DNA of 38,260 bases from Actinomycetota bacterium (GTDB lineage Bacteria; Actinomycetota; Geothermincolia; Geothermincolales; RBG-13-55-18). The notes under the pieces are model-generated. The model saw only the letters and a program-made list of their open reading frames with translations, was not told where the DNA came from and did no database searches. The stretch spans positions 1 to 38,260 of the forward strand of contig JASEFK010000019.1 of NCBI GenBank assembly GCA_030019255.1, in the 5' to 3' direction. Each line of letters starts with the position of its first letter. Position 1 is the stretch's first letter. The position numbers were made by a program, and so were the translations under genes. This document shows positions 16,414-23,722 of this stretch, in pieces.

Positions 16414-16781
16414 GACCTCCTCCTTTCATCCCTCTTCAACCGGGAGACCCACTACTCAAATCCCTTTACTCCTCAAATCCCTTTATACGATCGGATATCG
16501 GCTCCCGAGGTGCCCCCGCCTTATTACTTTCCCCCTTGCGGGCCGGGTAATCCGCTTTCTGAGGGAAAGTAAAGGAAGGGGAATCTCCGGGAACCGTCGT
16601 TTTTCGGCGGGTGAGGGGCCTTCCCAGTATGGCGCGCGTCCTGGGAGGGGTAAACGGACAACTCCACGGAAGGCCCTCACCCAAAAGCTGTTCCCTCGAA
16701 GTGCTTTAAGCACGCGGAAGACCTTGAATTACAGTGGGAAATTCAGGCCTGGTACGTCGTCGAACCGGCGGCGCGCGGACG
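16414..16781 (-). ncRNA. Long structured leader upstream of the SCP2/methyltransferase/AOR group
   Basis: The predicted transcript start near 16781 leaves about 370 untranslated bases. Two strong inverted repeats are visible. GGGTGAGGGGCCTTCC (16609-16624) pairs with GGAAGGCCCTCACCC (16668-16682), 15 pairs with one bulged G, and encloses a smaller TCCCAG/CTGGGA stem. TTACTTTCCC (16524-16533) pairs with GGGAAAGTAA (16563-16572). Close to the gene, CTCAAATCCCTTTA is repeated at 16455 and 16472. Neither large stem ends in a U-run in the transcribed direction. It could be a cis-regulatory RNA or an accumulation of old inverted repeats. I do not recognise a known riboswitch consensus. Confidence 0.4.
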
Positions 16782-16787
16782 AAACTT

Positions 16788-16816
16788 AAGTTAACACGCC
16801 CCGCCTCCCATGTCAA
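16788..16816 (-). promoter_or_regulatory. Sigma-70-type promoter for the SCP2/methyltransferase/AOR group
   Basis: On the minus strand a perfect TTGACA (16816-16811) is followed after exactly 17 bases by TAACTT (16793-16788). The only minus-strand gene downstream is the SCP2-like gene, 370 bases away. Confidence 0.55.
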
Positions 16817-16941
16817 CGCAGGCCATCCGAACGGCGGTTAACCGGTTGAACGTACGGGAGATCTCCCTTCTTCCTGCCCGCCTTGCTTGTTTTTTCAGGA
16901 TGACAGGTTAGCCTTCCGATCCAGGCTTACCCGGAAAGGGT

Positions 16942-16973
16942 CCACCGGAACGATGTGGTACTCGTACCGGTGG
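16942..16973 (-). terminator. Inverted repeat downstream of the ABC-class ATPase gene
   Basis: CCACCGG (16942-16948) pairs with CCGGTGG (16967-16973), starting about 26 bases beyond the ATPase stop codon. The loop is 18 bases and no U-run follows, so this is a weak terminator candidate only. Confidence 0.35.
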
Positions 16974-16998
16974 GCACTTCACAGTTATAGCTGGGGGC

Positions 16999-18705
16999 TC
17001 AGGCCTTCACGGTAAAGGTACGCAGCCGGTTCATGGCCGCCGCCAGCTCGAAACCGCGGAAGGCGGCGTAATCCCCCCGATTGGGAGGTCCTATGACATC
17101 CAGCCCCTTCCGGCTCACGTCATCCATCACCTTGTTCACCACCTCCCTCACCGTGGCCTTCCCATCCATGTAGCGGGTGGCGTAGTGGAGCGCGTGCCCG
17201 ATGGCCCGGGTCTGGCTCTCGTCCACCAATTGTTCCACGCTGGAGAGGTCGATGGTCTCCCCCCCGAACTCGATGGCCCGCACCCCGCGGGCGCGTATCT
17301 TGACCTTGCCCCTCCTCTGGGGATCCACGCTACGGGCCAGGGGAACGCGGTGCTTCAGGGTACCGAAGGAATCGCCTCCCTCGGCCGCCCTGCGGGCCAC
17401 GTGCTCGGCGGCGATGGCCCGGGCCTGCTCTGTTACGTCGCGCGGTTCATAGTTGACCATGCAAACCACGTGGTGGGCGACGTCGAAGTAGTCGCCGGAG
17501 CCACCGATGACCAGGATGACCGAGACGCCGTAGTCCCGGAAGAGCTGCCCGGCCTTGTCGATGAAGGGGGTAATGGGCTCGAACTCCTTGGGCACCAGCT
17601 TCTGCATGCGCTCGTCGCGGATCATGAAGTTGGTGGCCGAGGTGTCCTCGTCGATGAGCAGCAGCGTGGCCCCCACCTCCAGGGCCTCGATGATGTTGGC
17701 GGCCTGGGAGGTGCTTCCGCTGGCGTTGTCCGTGCAGAAGGCGGTGGTGTCCTGGCCGAAGGGGAGGCCGCGGATGAAGGTGGAGATATCCACCTTCTCG
17801 ATGCGCCTCCCGTCCTCCGCCCTGATCTTCACCGCCCCCGGGTCGGCCACCACCAGCTCCCTGCCGTCCCCGGGAACGTGGTTGTACACCCCCAGCTCCA
17901 GGGCGTTCAACACCGTGGATTTACCGTGGTACCCGCCGCCCACGATGAGGGTGATACCAACCGGGATGCCCATACCGGTGACCCGGCCACGGTTGGGAAG
18001 CTCCACCTCCACTCGCAGGGAGGGTGGCGACTGGAAGGGTATCACCCTCCCCGTGGTGAGGGGCCTTGGGTCCACCCCGCTCCTCCGGGGCAGGACGGCC
18101 CCGTCGGCGATGAAGGCCGCCAGCCCCATCTCCCGGAGCTTTCCCCTCAGGTAGTCGGCGTCCTCGTTGGTCTCCACGTGCCGGTACAGGGCTCCCCGGT
18201 CCAGTCTCTCGAAGAAGAGCGAACCGGCCACGATATGGGGAAGCTCGCGGAAGAACATCTCCTCCGCCTCCCTCCCGGCGATGCTGCGGCCGTAGGCCGG
18301 AAGGCCTACCGCGAACCTGGCCTCCACCCACCTCTCGTCCACCAGCACCGAGGTCCTCTCCAGGATCTCCTGGTGGGGGCGGTCGATGGTTATGAGCCCG
18401 CTCTTGCCGCTGCCCCTCTTTCCCTCCCTTACCTGCTCGGCCAGGTCGTAGAACCTCCGGGTGAGGAAATCCCGCAGCCCCACCTCCCGACTGCGACCGG
18501 TGAAGGTGTCGCGGGGGAAGCGCGCCTTCTCCTGGGGAACCCTAACGATGACGTTGCTGGGGGCGGCGAAGGGGTCACCCTGCACGTGTTCCACCCAGAG
18601 GATGTAGCTCCCGAAGTCATACTGTCCCTCGATGTCCTTGTAGGCCTTGTAACCCCTTCCGTCTATGCGCCGCAGTATTCTCCTCAATTCCTCGCCGTCG
18701 CGCAT
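16999..18705 (-). CDS. Predicted ATPase of the ABC class (COG3044/PF09818 type)
   Basis: Encodes 568 residues. The ATG at 18705 is preferred because GAGGAGA lies about eight bases upstream; a GTG two codons earlier is too close to that site. The N-terminal half (about 1-230) has DGRGYKAYKDIEGQYDFGSYILWVEHVQGDPFAAPSNVIVRV and SGLITIDRP, hallmarks of this stand-alone family. The ATPase half has Walker A GGGYHGKST (K262), a signature-like ASGSTSQAANIIEALE, and Walker B LLLIDEDTSATNFMIRD. The C-terminal part has VILVIGGSGDYFDVAHHVVCMVNYEPRDVT, the switch region. No transmembrane partner or substrate-binding gene is nearby, so it is not a transporter. The trypanosome homologue MRB1590 is linked to mitochondrial RNA editing; the bacterial role is unknown. 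Last gene of the housekeeping cluster, 243 bases after the HAD gene. Confidence 0.88.
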   Translation of the reverse strand: MRDGEELRRILRRIDGRGYKAYKDIEGQYDFGSYILWVEHVQGDPFAAPSNVIVRVPQEKARFPRDTFTGRSREVGLRDFLTRRFYDLAEQVREGKRGSGKSGLITIDRPHQEILERTSVLVDERWVEARFAVGLPAYGRSIAGREAEEMFFRELPHIVAGSLFFERLDRGALYRHVETNEDADYLRGKLREMGLAAFIADGAVLPRRSGVDPRPLTTGRVIPFQSPPSLRVEVELPNRGRVTGMGIPVGITLIVGGGYHGKSTVLNALELGVYNHVPGDGRELVVADPGAVKIRAEDGRRIEKVDISTFIRGLPFGQDTTAFCTDNASGSTSQAANIIEALEVGATLLLIDEDTSATNFMIRDERMQKLVPKEFEPITPFIDKAGQLFRDYGVSVILVIGGSGDYFDVAHHVVCMVNYEPRDVTEQARAIAAEHVARRAAEGGDSFGTLKHRVPLARSVDPQRRGKVKIRARGVRAIEFGGETIDLSSVEQLVDESQTRAIGHALHYATRYMDGKATVREVVNKVMDDVSRKGLDVIGPPNRGDYAAFRGFELAAAMNRLRTFTVKA

Positions 18706-18948
18706 CCCCACATCTCCTCGTAGATTTACAGCGTCACCGCGATACCTTCCCGTGCCGTCTCCGCCGTCACCCTCTCGGTGCCCCCGCTTGAAGGCCGCCG
18801 GCCGCCGCTTCTTGCGCTCCGCCGCTCCTCGACCCGGTGCGGTCCAGGCCGCCCCCGTCCGGCGTCATGCTCCCACCCCTCCTCTCCGGGGTTTTCCCCC
18901 GCTGGAGAGCGCCTCCCGCTCCCACTACCTTCCCGCCGGCCATCCCCT

Positions 18949-19602
18949 TCAGGGGAAGATGCGCAGAAGGGAAGGCGGATCCGGTATCCAGTAGTCCGGT
19001 TTTTCCGCCTCCAGCACCTCCCGGGGGAATGGACCCCACGCCGCGGCTCCCGCCCGCACCCCTGCGGCGTGGGCGCTCCGTATGTCATAGGGACTGTCCC
19101 CGATGAACGCCGCCCTCTCCGGGCTTCCCCCCAGCTTCTCCAAGGCCTTGAAAACCGGCTCGGGATCTGGCTTGTGGTTCTCGGTGTCCTCCGCGGTTAC
19201 CAGGGCCTCCAGGTAAGACAGGAGCTCGAATCTCTCCAGGTCCAGGCGGGCGTTGGAGAAACGCTTGGAGGTTACCACCGCCAGGCGGTAGCCTCGTTCC
19301 TTCAGCCCGGCCAGGGCTTCGCGGACGCCGGGATAGTCCTTTACCAGTTCCTGGTAATGCCTGTCGTACATCTCCTGGTAAACCCGGAAAATCTCGTCCG
19401 CCCTTTCGGGGTCGATGTCCAGGGCCTGCTGGTGAAGTGGTTTTCCCACCTCGAGCAGCATCTCCCGGTCGTCGCGGGGGGGAAGCCCCAGGGCCTTGAA
19501 GGTCTCCCGGAAGGCATGCAGGATGAGCGGGATGGTGTTCACCAGCGTCCCGTCCAGGTCGAAAAGCAGGTATTCCGTTTCTTTCTTCATCTTCCCGGGC
19601 AT
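18949..19602 (-). CDS. HAD-superfamily hydrolase (phosphoglycolate phosphatase/PpaX-like)
   Basis: Encodes 217 residues, normal for the Gph/PpaX/pyrophosphatase subfamily. Motif I is FDLDGTLVNT (nucleophile D15, acid D17). Motif II is AVVTSK, with a further conserved lysine at HKPDPEPV, and motif III is FIGDSPYDIRSA. The cap domain between motif I and II is helical (type C1). ATGs at 19602 and 19590 are both possible; neither has a strong ribosome-binding site. The 5' end is duplicated just upstream (19654-19683). Expected to dephosphorylate a small phosphometabolite such as 2-phosphoglycolate, or pyrophosphate; the exact substrate is not evident. It lies 185 bases beyond the histidine phosphatase gene, which ends in a strong hairpin, so it may have its own promoter. 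Confidence 0.87.
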   Translation of the reverse strand: MPGKMKKETEYLLFDLDGTLVNTIPLILHAFRETFKALGLPPRDDREMLLEVGKPLHQQALDIDPERADEIFRVYQEMYDRHYQELVKDYPGVREALAGLKERGYRLAVVTSKRFSNARLDLERFELLSYLEALVTAEDTENHKPDPEPVFKALEKLGGSPERAAFIGDSPYDIRSAHAAGVRAGAAAWGPFPREVLEAEKPDYWIPDPPSLLRIFP

Positions 19603-19683
19603 AAGGATCGGCTCCGGACCATGTCCTCCAGCGGGGAAAACCTCGCTTCTATCCTTTCTTCATCTCCTCGGGCATAAGGATCG
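19581..19683 (-). repeat. 30-bp direct repeat of the HAD gene start
   Basis: Positions 19581-19610 and 19654-19683 match at 28 of 30 bases. The upstream copy reads, on the minus strand, ATG-CCC-GAG-GAG-ATG-AAG-AAA-GGA-TAG, an eight-residue frame that mimics the start of the HAD protein (MPGKMKK) and then stops. The copy is 73 bases away. It is either a duplication scar or a short upstream reading frame. Confidence 0.65.
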
Positions 19684-19747
19684 CCGCGGAACCCGTGCGG
19701 GCTCTTAGGCTTCCGGCCAACGGCGGCCCCTCGTCCCTACGTCCCGC

Positions 19748-19784
19748 CCCCCCGCGGGAGTCCCTCACGGCATCCCGTGGGGGG
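19748..19784 (-). terminator. 11-bp GC hairpin after the histidine phosphatase gene
   Basis: CCCCCCGCGGG (19748-19758) pairs with CCCGTGGGGGG (19774-19784), one G-U pair included, across a 15-base loop, four bases past the stop codon. The run of G/C and absence of a U-tract make it a non-canonical terminator or a 3'-end stabiliser. Confidence 0.45.
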
Positions 19785-19787
19785 CTC

Positions 19788-20408
19788 TCACCGCAGGTGG
19801 TAGGTCTCGTTGACCAGGGTCACTATGGCCGTCTCGGAGATCCCGCCGTCGAAGTACCTTACGGCGGAGATGGAGGCCAGGTCGATCTGGATGCGGAACA
19901 TCCCGTCCAGCTGCATGCCCAGTGCCTCGCATAGGATGCCCCGTATGGGCCCCCCGTGGGTCACCACGAGCACTCGCTGGTCACCGGGATGGCGGGAGGT
20001 TATCTCCCGCACCGCGCACATCACCCGGTCGCGCACCGCCCCGAAGTCCTCCCCTCCGGGGATGGTCACCGAGGAAGGGTTGCGCATCCACTTCCCCACC
20101 AGCTCCCCCTCCTCGCGGAAGAGCTCCTCGAAGGTGCGCCCGTCCCACTCACCCATGTCCACCTCCATGAGCCCTTCCAGGATCTGGATGGACAGCCCCT
20201 GGTCCTCGGCCACCGGGGCTGCCGTCTCCAGGCAGCGTTTAAGGGGGCTGGAATACACGGCGTCGAGCTTCAGGCCCCGGAAGAAATCAACCACCCGCCG
20301 GGCCTGTTCCCATCCCCTCTCGTTGAGCCCGATGTCCAGCCGTCCCAGCAGGCGCTGCTGGGCGTGGTATTCCGTCTCTCCGTGCCTTAAGAGATAAACC
20401 GTTCCCAT
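19788..20408 (-). CDS. Histidine phosphatase (phosphoglycerate mutase/CobC-like)
   Basis: Encodes 206 residues of the histidine phosphatase superfamily. The RHG motif LLRHGETEY (H9) supplies the phosphohistidine. YSSPLKRCLETA and LMEVDMGEWDGRTFEEL are the usual substrate-pocket blocks, and VVTHGGPIRGI gives the second catalytic histidine. This pattern is shared by alpha-ribazole phosphatase (CobC) and small phosphoglycerate mutase-like proteins. No other cobalamin gene is here. In M. tuberculosis Rv2228c a domain of this type is fused to RNase HI; here the two are separate genes with the membrane hydrolase between. Start ATG at 20408 with AGGTG upstream. It is seven bases after the membrane hydrolase stop, so probably cotranscribed. 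Confidence 0.88.
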   Translation of the reverse strand: MGTVYLLRHGETEYHAQQRLLGRLDIGLNERGWEQARRVVDFFRGLKLDAVYSSPLKRCLETAAPVAEDQGLSIQILEGLMEVDMGEWDGRTFEELFREEGELVGKWMRNPSSVTIPGGEDFGAVRDRVMCAVREITSRHPGDQRVLVVTHGGPIRGILCEALGMQLDGMFRIQIDLASISAVRYFDGGISETAIVTLVNETYHLR

Positions 20409-20415
20409 GTCGCAC

Positions 20416-20997
20416 CTATTTTAGCACCCCTCCAGTAGGCGGCAAGCGAAAGGCGGGCAGGGTCCCGCATCGCAGGAAGTCCTTCAGCCCTTCGAGGGAA
20501 TCCACCCCCAGCCAGCGGAGGGAAGCCACCAGCACCGCGGCCCCCGCCGTCTCCGTGACCCAGAAAACGGGGTCCCGCAGGTATTCCATCACCTGCTCGA
20601 GCAGGGTGAGATCGGAGGGATGGCGCAGGAAGGGCCCCAGGGAGGGCCACAGGGCGGTGGTGGGCTCTGTCCATATGCGGTCCAAGACCAGGTGGGAAAC
20701 CATTCCCAGGGAGAGCAGGAGCAGGCGGGCGTCCCTCCTCCTGGCCCACCCGTATACCCCGGCCAGCAAGAAAAGTAGAGTAAACAGGGAGGTGTGGAAC
20801 AAGATGCGGCCGTTCTGGAAATAGGAACGGAAGAGGACCTCCCCTACCGCCTTGTCCACCACGTCCGGGAGCACGGTGCCGGCCAGAAGCCACCTCAGGT
20901 CGGGCGCGCCGCATCGGAAACCACGGTTATCCCTCCACCAGGAGGATCCGGCTGCGGCGGGAGCGAGGGTGAAGCCGGCATGGGCGAGGATGAACAA
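20416..20997 (-). CDS. Membrane-bound metal-dependent hydrolase (YdjM/DUF457-like)
   Basis: Encodes 193 residues. The start is a TTG at 20997 that abuts the stop of the RNase HI gene and has GGGAGGGGAG upstream. FILAHAGFTLAPAA opens the protein; GTVLPDVVDKAVGE, the HTSLF before a first clear membrane segment (LFTLLFLLAGVYGWA), and LLLLSLGMVSHLVLDRIW are the conserved His/Asp-containing blocks of the YdjM-like family, whose members are predicted zinc-dependent membrane hydrolases. Two to four membrane segments are visible, including FWVTETAGAAVLVASLRWLG near residue 150. The function is unknown. Its position inside the RNase HI / phosphatase pair is unusual. Confidence 0.72.
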   Translation of the reverse strand: MFILAHAGFTLAPAAAGSSWWRDNRGFRCGAPDLRWLLAGTVLPDVVDKAVGEVLFRSYFQNGRILFHTSLFTLLFLLAGVYGWARRRDARLLLLSLGMVSHLVLDRIWTEPTTALWPSLGPFLRHPSDLTLLEQVMEYLRDPVFWVTETAGAAVLVASLRWLGVDSLEGLKDFLRCGTLPAFRLPPTGGVLK

Positions 20998-21552
20998 CTA
21001 CTCCCCTCCCTCTTCTTCCTCGTTGGGGAAGAGGGAGGGCTGCTCCTCCGGGGGAACTTCGCGGCGGTGCCCGGCGGCCATGGGCATGTCCACCGCTTCG
21101 TCCAGGGCCTGGTTGGCCAAGCGATCTGCCTCCCGGTTCTCCTCGCGCGGGATATGCTGGATGCTCCAGTCGCGGTAGCGCCCCAGCATGGACATGACCT
21201 GGGAATGCAGGCTGCGCAAGGACCTCTCCCTCACCCGGTACAGACCACGTATCTGCCGGACCACCAGCTCGCTATCGGCGTAGATGCGCAGGCGGTCCAC
21301 CTCGTACGCGGAGAGCAGGCGCAGGGCGTGTACCAGGGCGGTGTATTCGGCGAAATTATTGGTGGCCTCCCCGATGGCCTCCCCGAAGGCAGCCACCCGA
21401 CGCCCCTGGCGGGTGAGGATGAGCACCCCGATGGCCGCCGGCCCGGGGTTGCCCCTGGCGGCCCCGTCGATGAAGACGTGGAGCTCGTCGAAGCGCCTGG
21501 CTCCCTGGAATGCCGGTTCTACCACGCTCTTCCTGCTCTTTCTCCTCACCAA
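20998..21552 (-). CDS. rnhA: Ribonuclease HI
   Basis: Encodes 184 residues and should cleave RNA in RNA-DNA hybrids. The four catalytic acidic residues are visible: FIDGAARGNPGPAAIG (D29), NNFAEYTAL (E69), IYADSELVV (D93) and NREADRLAN (D near 148). The layout is of the short bacterial/archaeal RNase HI type found in many actinobacteria, with a conserved QIRGLYRV and HIPREENREADRLAN. The first 20 residues are basic and precede the fold. The C-terminal 30 residues are acidic and proline-rich (PPEEQPSLFPNEEEEGGE) and probably unstructured. Start TTG at 21552 or GTG at 21549, with GAGGGGGCGGG upstream. It follows the DUF164 gene by 28 bases and directly abuts the membrane hydrolase gene. Confidence 0.9.
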   Translation of the reverse strand: MVRRKSRKSVVEPAFQGARRFDELHVFIDGAARGNPGPAAIGVLILTRQGRRVAAFGEAIGEATNNFAEYTALVHALRLLSAYEVDRLRIYADSELVVRQIRGLYRVRERSLRSLHSQVMSMLGRYRDWSIQHIPREENREADRLANQALDEAVDMPMAAGHRREVPPEEQPSLFPNEEEEGGE

Positions 21553-21580
21553 GGATCCCGCCCCCTCGGGGCTTGCCGGG

Positions 21581-22288
21581 TCACCGGACCAGTATGCGCC
21601 CGCAGTTGGAGCAGCGGGAGACGCCCTCTGTTTTCAGGAAGCGGTCGTATTCCTTTCCCGGCAGCTCCACCCGACAGCCCTGGCACACCCCGTCGACGAC
21701 TTTCACTACGGCCAGGTTCTGCTTGGCGGCGAGGAGCTTCTCGTAGAGCTGCATGACTTCCTTGCCCACCCCGGAGGCCCATTTCTCCCGTTCCTTTTCC
21801 AACTCCGCGAGCTCGGAGGATAACTCCCCCATCTCCCTCTCCAGGAGGCCCTCCTTTTCATCGATGAGGGCCTTGAGCTCCTGGTCCCGGGACCTCAATT
21901 CCTCCGCCCTGGCCTTCACCCCGTCCTGCCCTTCCATTTCCTCGAGGAGCTCGGTCTCCAGGGCGTCCTTCTTCCTCTTCAGCGAGCGAACCTCGGCTTG
22001 CAGGCCCCTGAGTTCCTTGGGGTTGGTCACCTGCCCGCCGTAAAGCTTGCTCTCCTCCCGGGCCAGCTTCTGGTCCAGGCCCTGGATCTCGGCCTCCAGC
22101 GCAGCCTGTTTCCTGGCTGATTTTTCCAGGGACTCCTCGATCCGGGAAAGCTCTCCCGCGCATTCCGCCTCCTCCCCGCGCAGGCGGTCCAGTTCCTCCT
22201 TCAAGGGGTTGTTCTCCAGCCTCTCCCGCAGCTCAAATATCCTGGTGTCAAGCTGTTGCACCCGGTACAGCGACTCAAGTTCGCTCAA
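21581..22288 (-). CDS. C4 zinc-ribbon coiled-coil protein (DUF164/PF02591)
   Basis: Encodes 235 residues. Residues 1-185 are almost all charged heptad-like sequence (for example LKEELDRLRGEEAECAGELSRIEESLEKS), a long coiled coil. The C-terminus is a zinc ribbon: CQGC, then after about 25 residues CSNCGRILV. This matches the DUF164 family that sits beside Nif3 and RNase HI in many actinobacteria (M. tuberculosis Rv2229c). The TTG start at 22288 overlaps the Nif3 gene stop by four bases (TTGA) and has GGAGGTG upstream, implying translational coupling. The family has a suspected nucleic-acid-related role; its exact function is not known. Confidence 0.9.
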   Translation of the reverse strand: MSELESLYRVQQLDTRIFELRERLENNPLKEELDRLRGEEAECAGELSRIEESLEKSARKQAALEAEIQGLDQKLAREESKLYGGQVTNPKELRGLQAEVRSLKRKKDALETELLEEMEGQDGVKARAEELRSRDQELKALIDEKEGLLEREMGELSSELAELEKEREKWASGVGKEVMQLYEKLLAAKQNLAVVKVVDGVCQGCRVELPGKEYDRFLKTEGVSRCSNCGRILVR

Positions 22289-23430
22289 CTCGCACCTCCG
22301 ATCTTCCAGGGACAGGCATCCACGCGGGAAGCGATGACGTCAACCTCAAGCCCCTTCCGCGACGCCCTCTCCTTAAGCAGGCGCACCAGGAAGGGCACCA
22401 CGGTCCTCTCGGTATGATAATGTCCGGCGTCCACCACCGCCAAGCCCATGTTCAGGGCCGCCACCGCCTGGTGGTGGCCCACGTCCCCGGTCACCAGGAC
22501 CTCCGCCCCCGCCCGCAGGGCCTCCTTGGCCAGGTGGGCTCCCCGTCCGCCGCACACCGCCACCCGCTTTACCTCTCGTTCCGGACGGCCGGCGAAGCGT
22601 ACGGCGGGGTTTTGCAGGCGCTCCCGGCAGAGCTCCGCCAGCCCGTCGAGGCGCAGGGGCCTTTCCAGCTCGCCTACCCTTCCCATGCCACCCTTCGAGG
22701 GGATCCGTATGGAATAGACGTCCACCGCCGGCTCCTCGTAGGGGTGGGAGGCGAGAAGGGCACCCAGGGCCGTCCCTAAAAGCTTCTCCTCCACCTGCAC
22801 CTCCAGGCGGACCTCGCGGACCTCGTTCATCCTGCCCCTCTCCCCGTAGGCCGGGCTGGTCTCCGGGCCAGCGTAAAAGGTCCCCGTCCCCTCGGAGCGG
22901 AAGGAACATCCCGTGTATTCACCTATCACCCCCGCGCCGGCCGCGAAGAGGGAGCGGCTGACGGACTCCAGGTGCTCGGGGGGGAGGAAGGTCACCAGCT
23001 TGCATGCCGGCCTGGTAGGCCCTTCCACCAGGGGCACGTGTTCCCGCAACCCCAGGGACTCTGCCAGGGCCGTGTTCACTCCCAGGGGCGCCGCGTCCAG
23101 GTTGGTGTGAGACGCGTAAACCGCCAAGCCGGACCTCACCACGGAACACACCAGGTCGCCCGGAGGGCCGTCCTCCCGCAGGTCGGCCAGGGGCTCGAAG
23201 ATGAGAGGGTGGTGGCAGATGATCAGCCCCGCTCCCCTTTCCCGAGCCTCCTCCACAACCTCCCCGGTTACCTCCAGGGCCACCAGCACGGTATCCACCG
23301 CCATTTCCGGGGATCCGCACTGCAGTCCTACGCGGTCCCAGTCCTCCGCCAGCTCGGGAGGAGCGATGTCTTCCAAAATCTCGGAGAAGTCGCTCACCAA
23401 GCAACCCATCTCGGACTCCCCTTTTTCCAT
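22285..23430 (-). CDS. Nif3-like dinuclear metal-centre protein (YqfO/GTP cyclohydrolase I type 2 family)
   Basis: Encodes 381 residues, the longer form with an inserted PII/CutA-like domain. The N-terminal half has LAEDWDRVGLQCGSP, IICHHPLIFEPL (metal-binding His pair) and ASHTNLDAAPLGVN. The insert (about 130-240) ends with the typical ASHPYEEPAVDVYSI. The C-terminal half has VAVCGGRGAHLAKEALRAGAEVLVTGDVGHHQAVAALNMGLAVVDAGHYHTE, which completes the two-metal site. Members form hexamers or trimers of dimers; the biochemical role is still debated. Start ATG at 23430 or the one at 23409, which also has GGGGAG upstream. First gene of the housekeeping cluster, and the stop overlaps the next start. 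Confidence 0.92.
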   Translation of the reverse strand: MEKGESEMGCLVSDFSEILEDIAPPELAEDWDRVGLQCGSPEMAVDTVLVALEVTGEVVEEARERGAGLIICHHPLIFEPLADLREDGPPGDLVCSVVRSGLAVYASHTNLDAAPLGVNTALAESLGLREHVPLVEGPTRPACKLVTFLPPEHLESVSRSLFAAGAGVIGEYTGCSFRSEGTGTFYAGPETSPAYGERGRMNEVREVRLEVQVEEKLLGTALGALLASHPYEEPAVDVYSIRIPSKGGMGRVGELERPLRLDGLAELCRERLQNPAVRFAGRPEREVKRVAVCGGRGAHLAKEALRAGAEVLVTGDVGHHQAVAALNMGLAVVDAGHYHTERTVVPFLVRLLKERASRKGLEVDVIASRVDACPWKIGGAS

Positions 23431-23467
23431 CCTTCACCTCGAGCCTTCCATTCAAAGCACCATTTCT

Positions 23468-23473
23468 ATTATA
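23468..23473 (-). promoter_or_regulatory. Possible -10 box for the Nif3/DUF164/RNase HI cluster
   Basis: A perfect TATAAT on the minus strand lies 38 bases before the Nif3 start. No convincing -35 sits 16-18 bases upstream, so the call rests on the -10 and its position. Confidence 0.4.
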
Positions 23474-23679
23474 GGGGTAGAGGAATTCAAGCCGATGCCA
23501 ACATTTCTCAGGAGGGGCGGCCGGAAGAATGCCTTTTGGGCCAACATGTATCAGCAATCGACTTATTACGCGGCTTAAGAAACCGCATACACCCATCCAC
23601 CAATTAAAGAAACGTGAAAGCCGCCCCCGGGAATAGATCGTATTATCGAAAAACCTTGAGACACAAAGGGTTTTCACAA

Positions 23680-23688
23680 TGCTAAAAT
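23680..23688 (+). promoter_or_regulatory. Extended -10 promoter for the histidine kinase gene
   Basis: TGCTAAAAT fits the extended -10 pattern TG-N-TAAAAT and lies 35 bases before the kinase start. The 10-base palindrome CCTTCGAAGG (23711-23720), which includes the ribosome-binding bases, sits just before the ATG at 23723. Confidence 0.4.
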
Positions 23689-23722
23689 ATTAATGGAAAG
23701 TCGGCTGTAACCTTCGAAGGAA

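Noticed and set aside
16414-16781. Cobalamin, c-di-GMP or SAM riboswitch
   Set aside because: I looked for the B12-box, the GEMM conserved core and SAM-I signature bases in the leader and did not find them.
17185-18723. Plus-strand open frame opposite the ABC-class ATPase
   Set aside because: The minus strand has Walker A, Walker B and family motifs; the plus frame has none.
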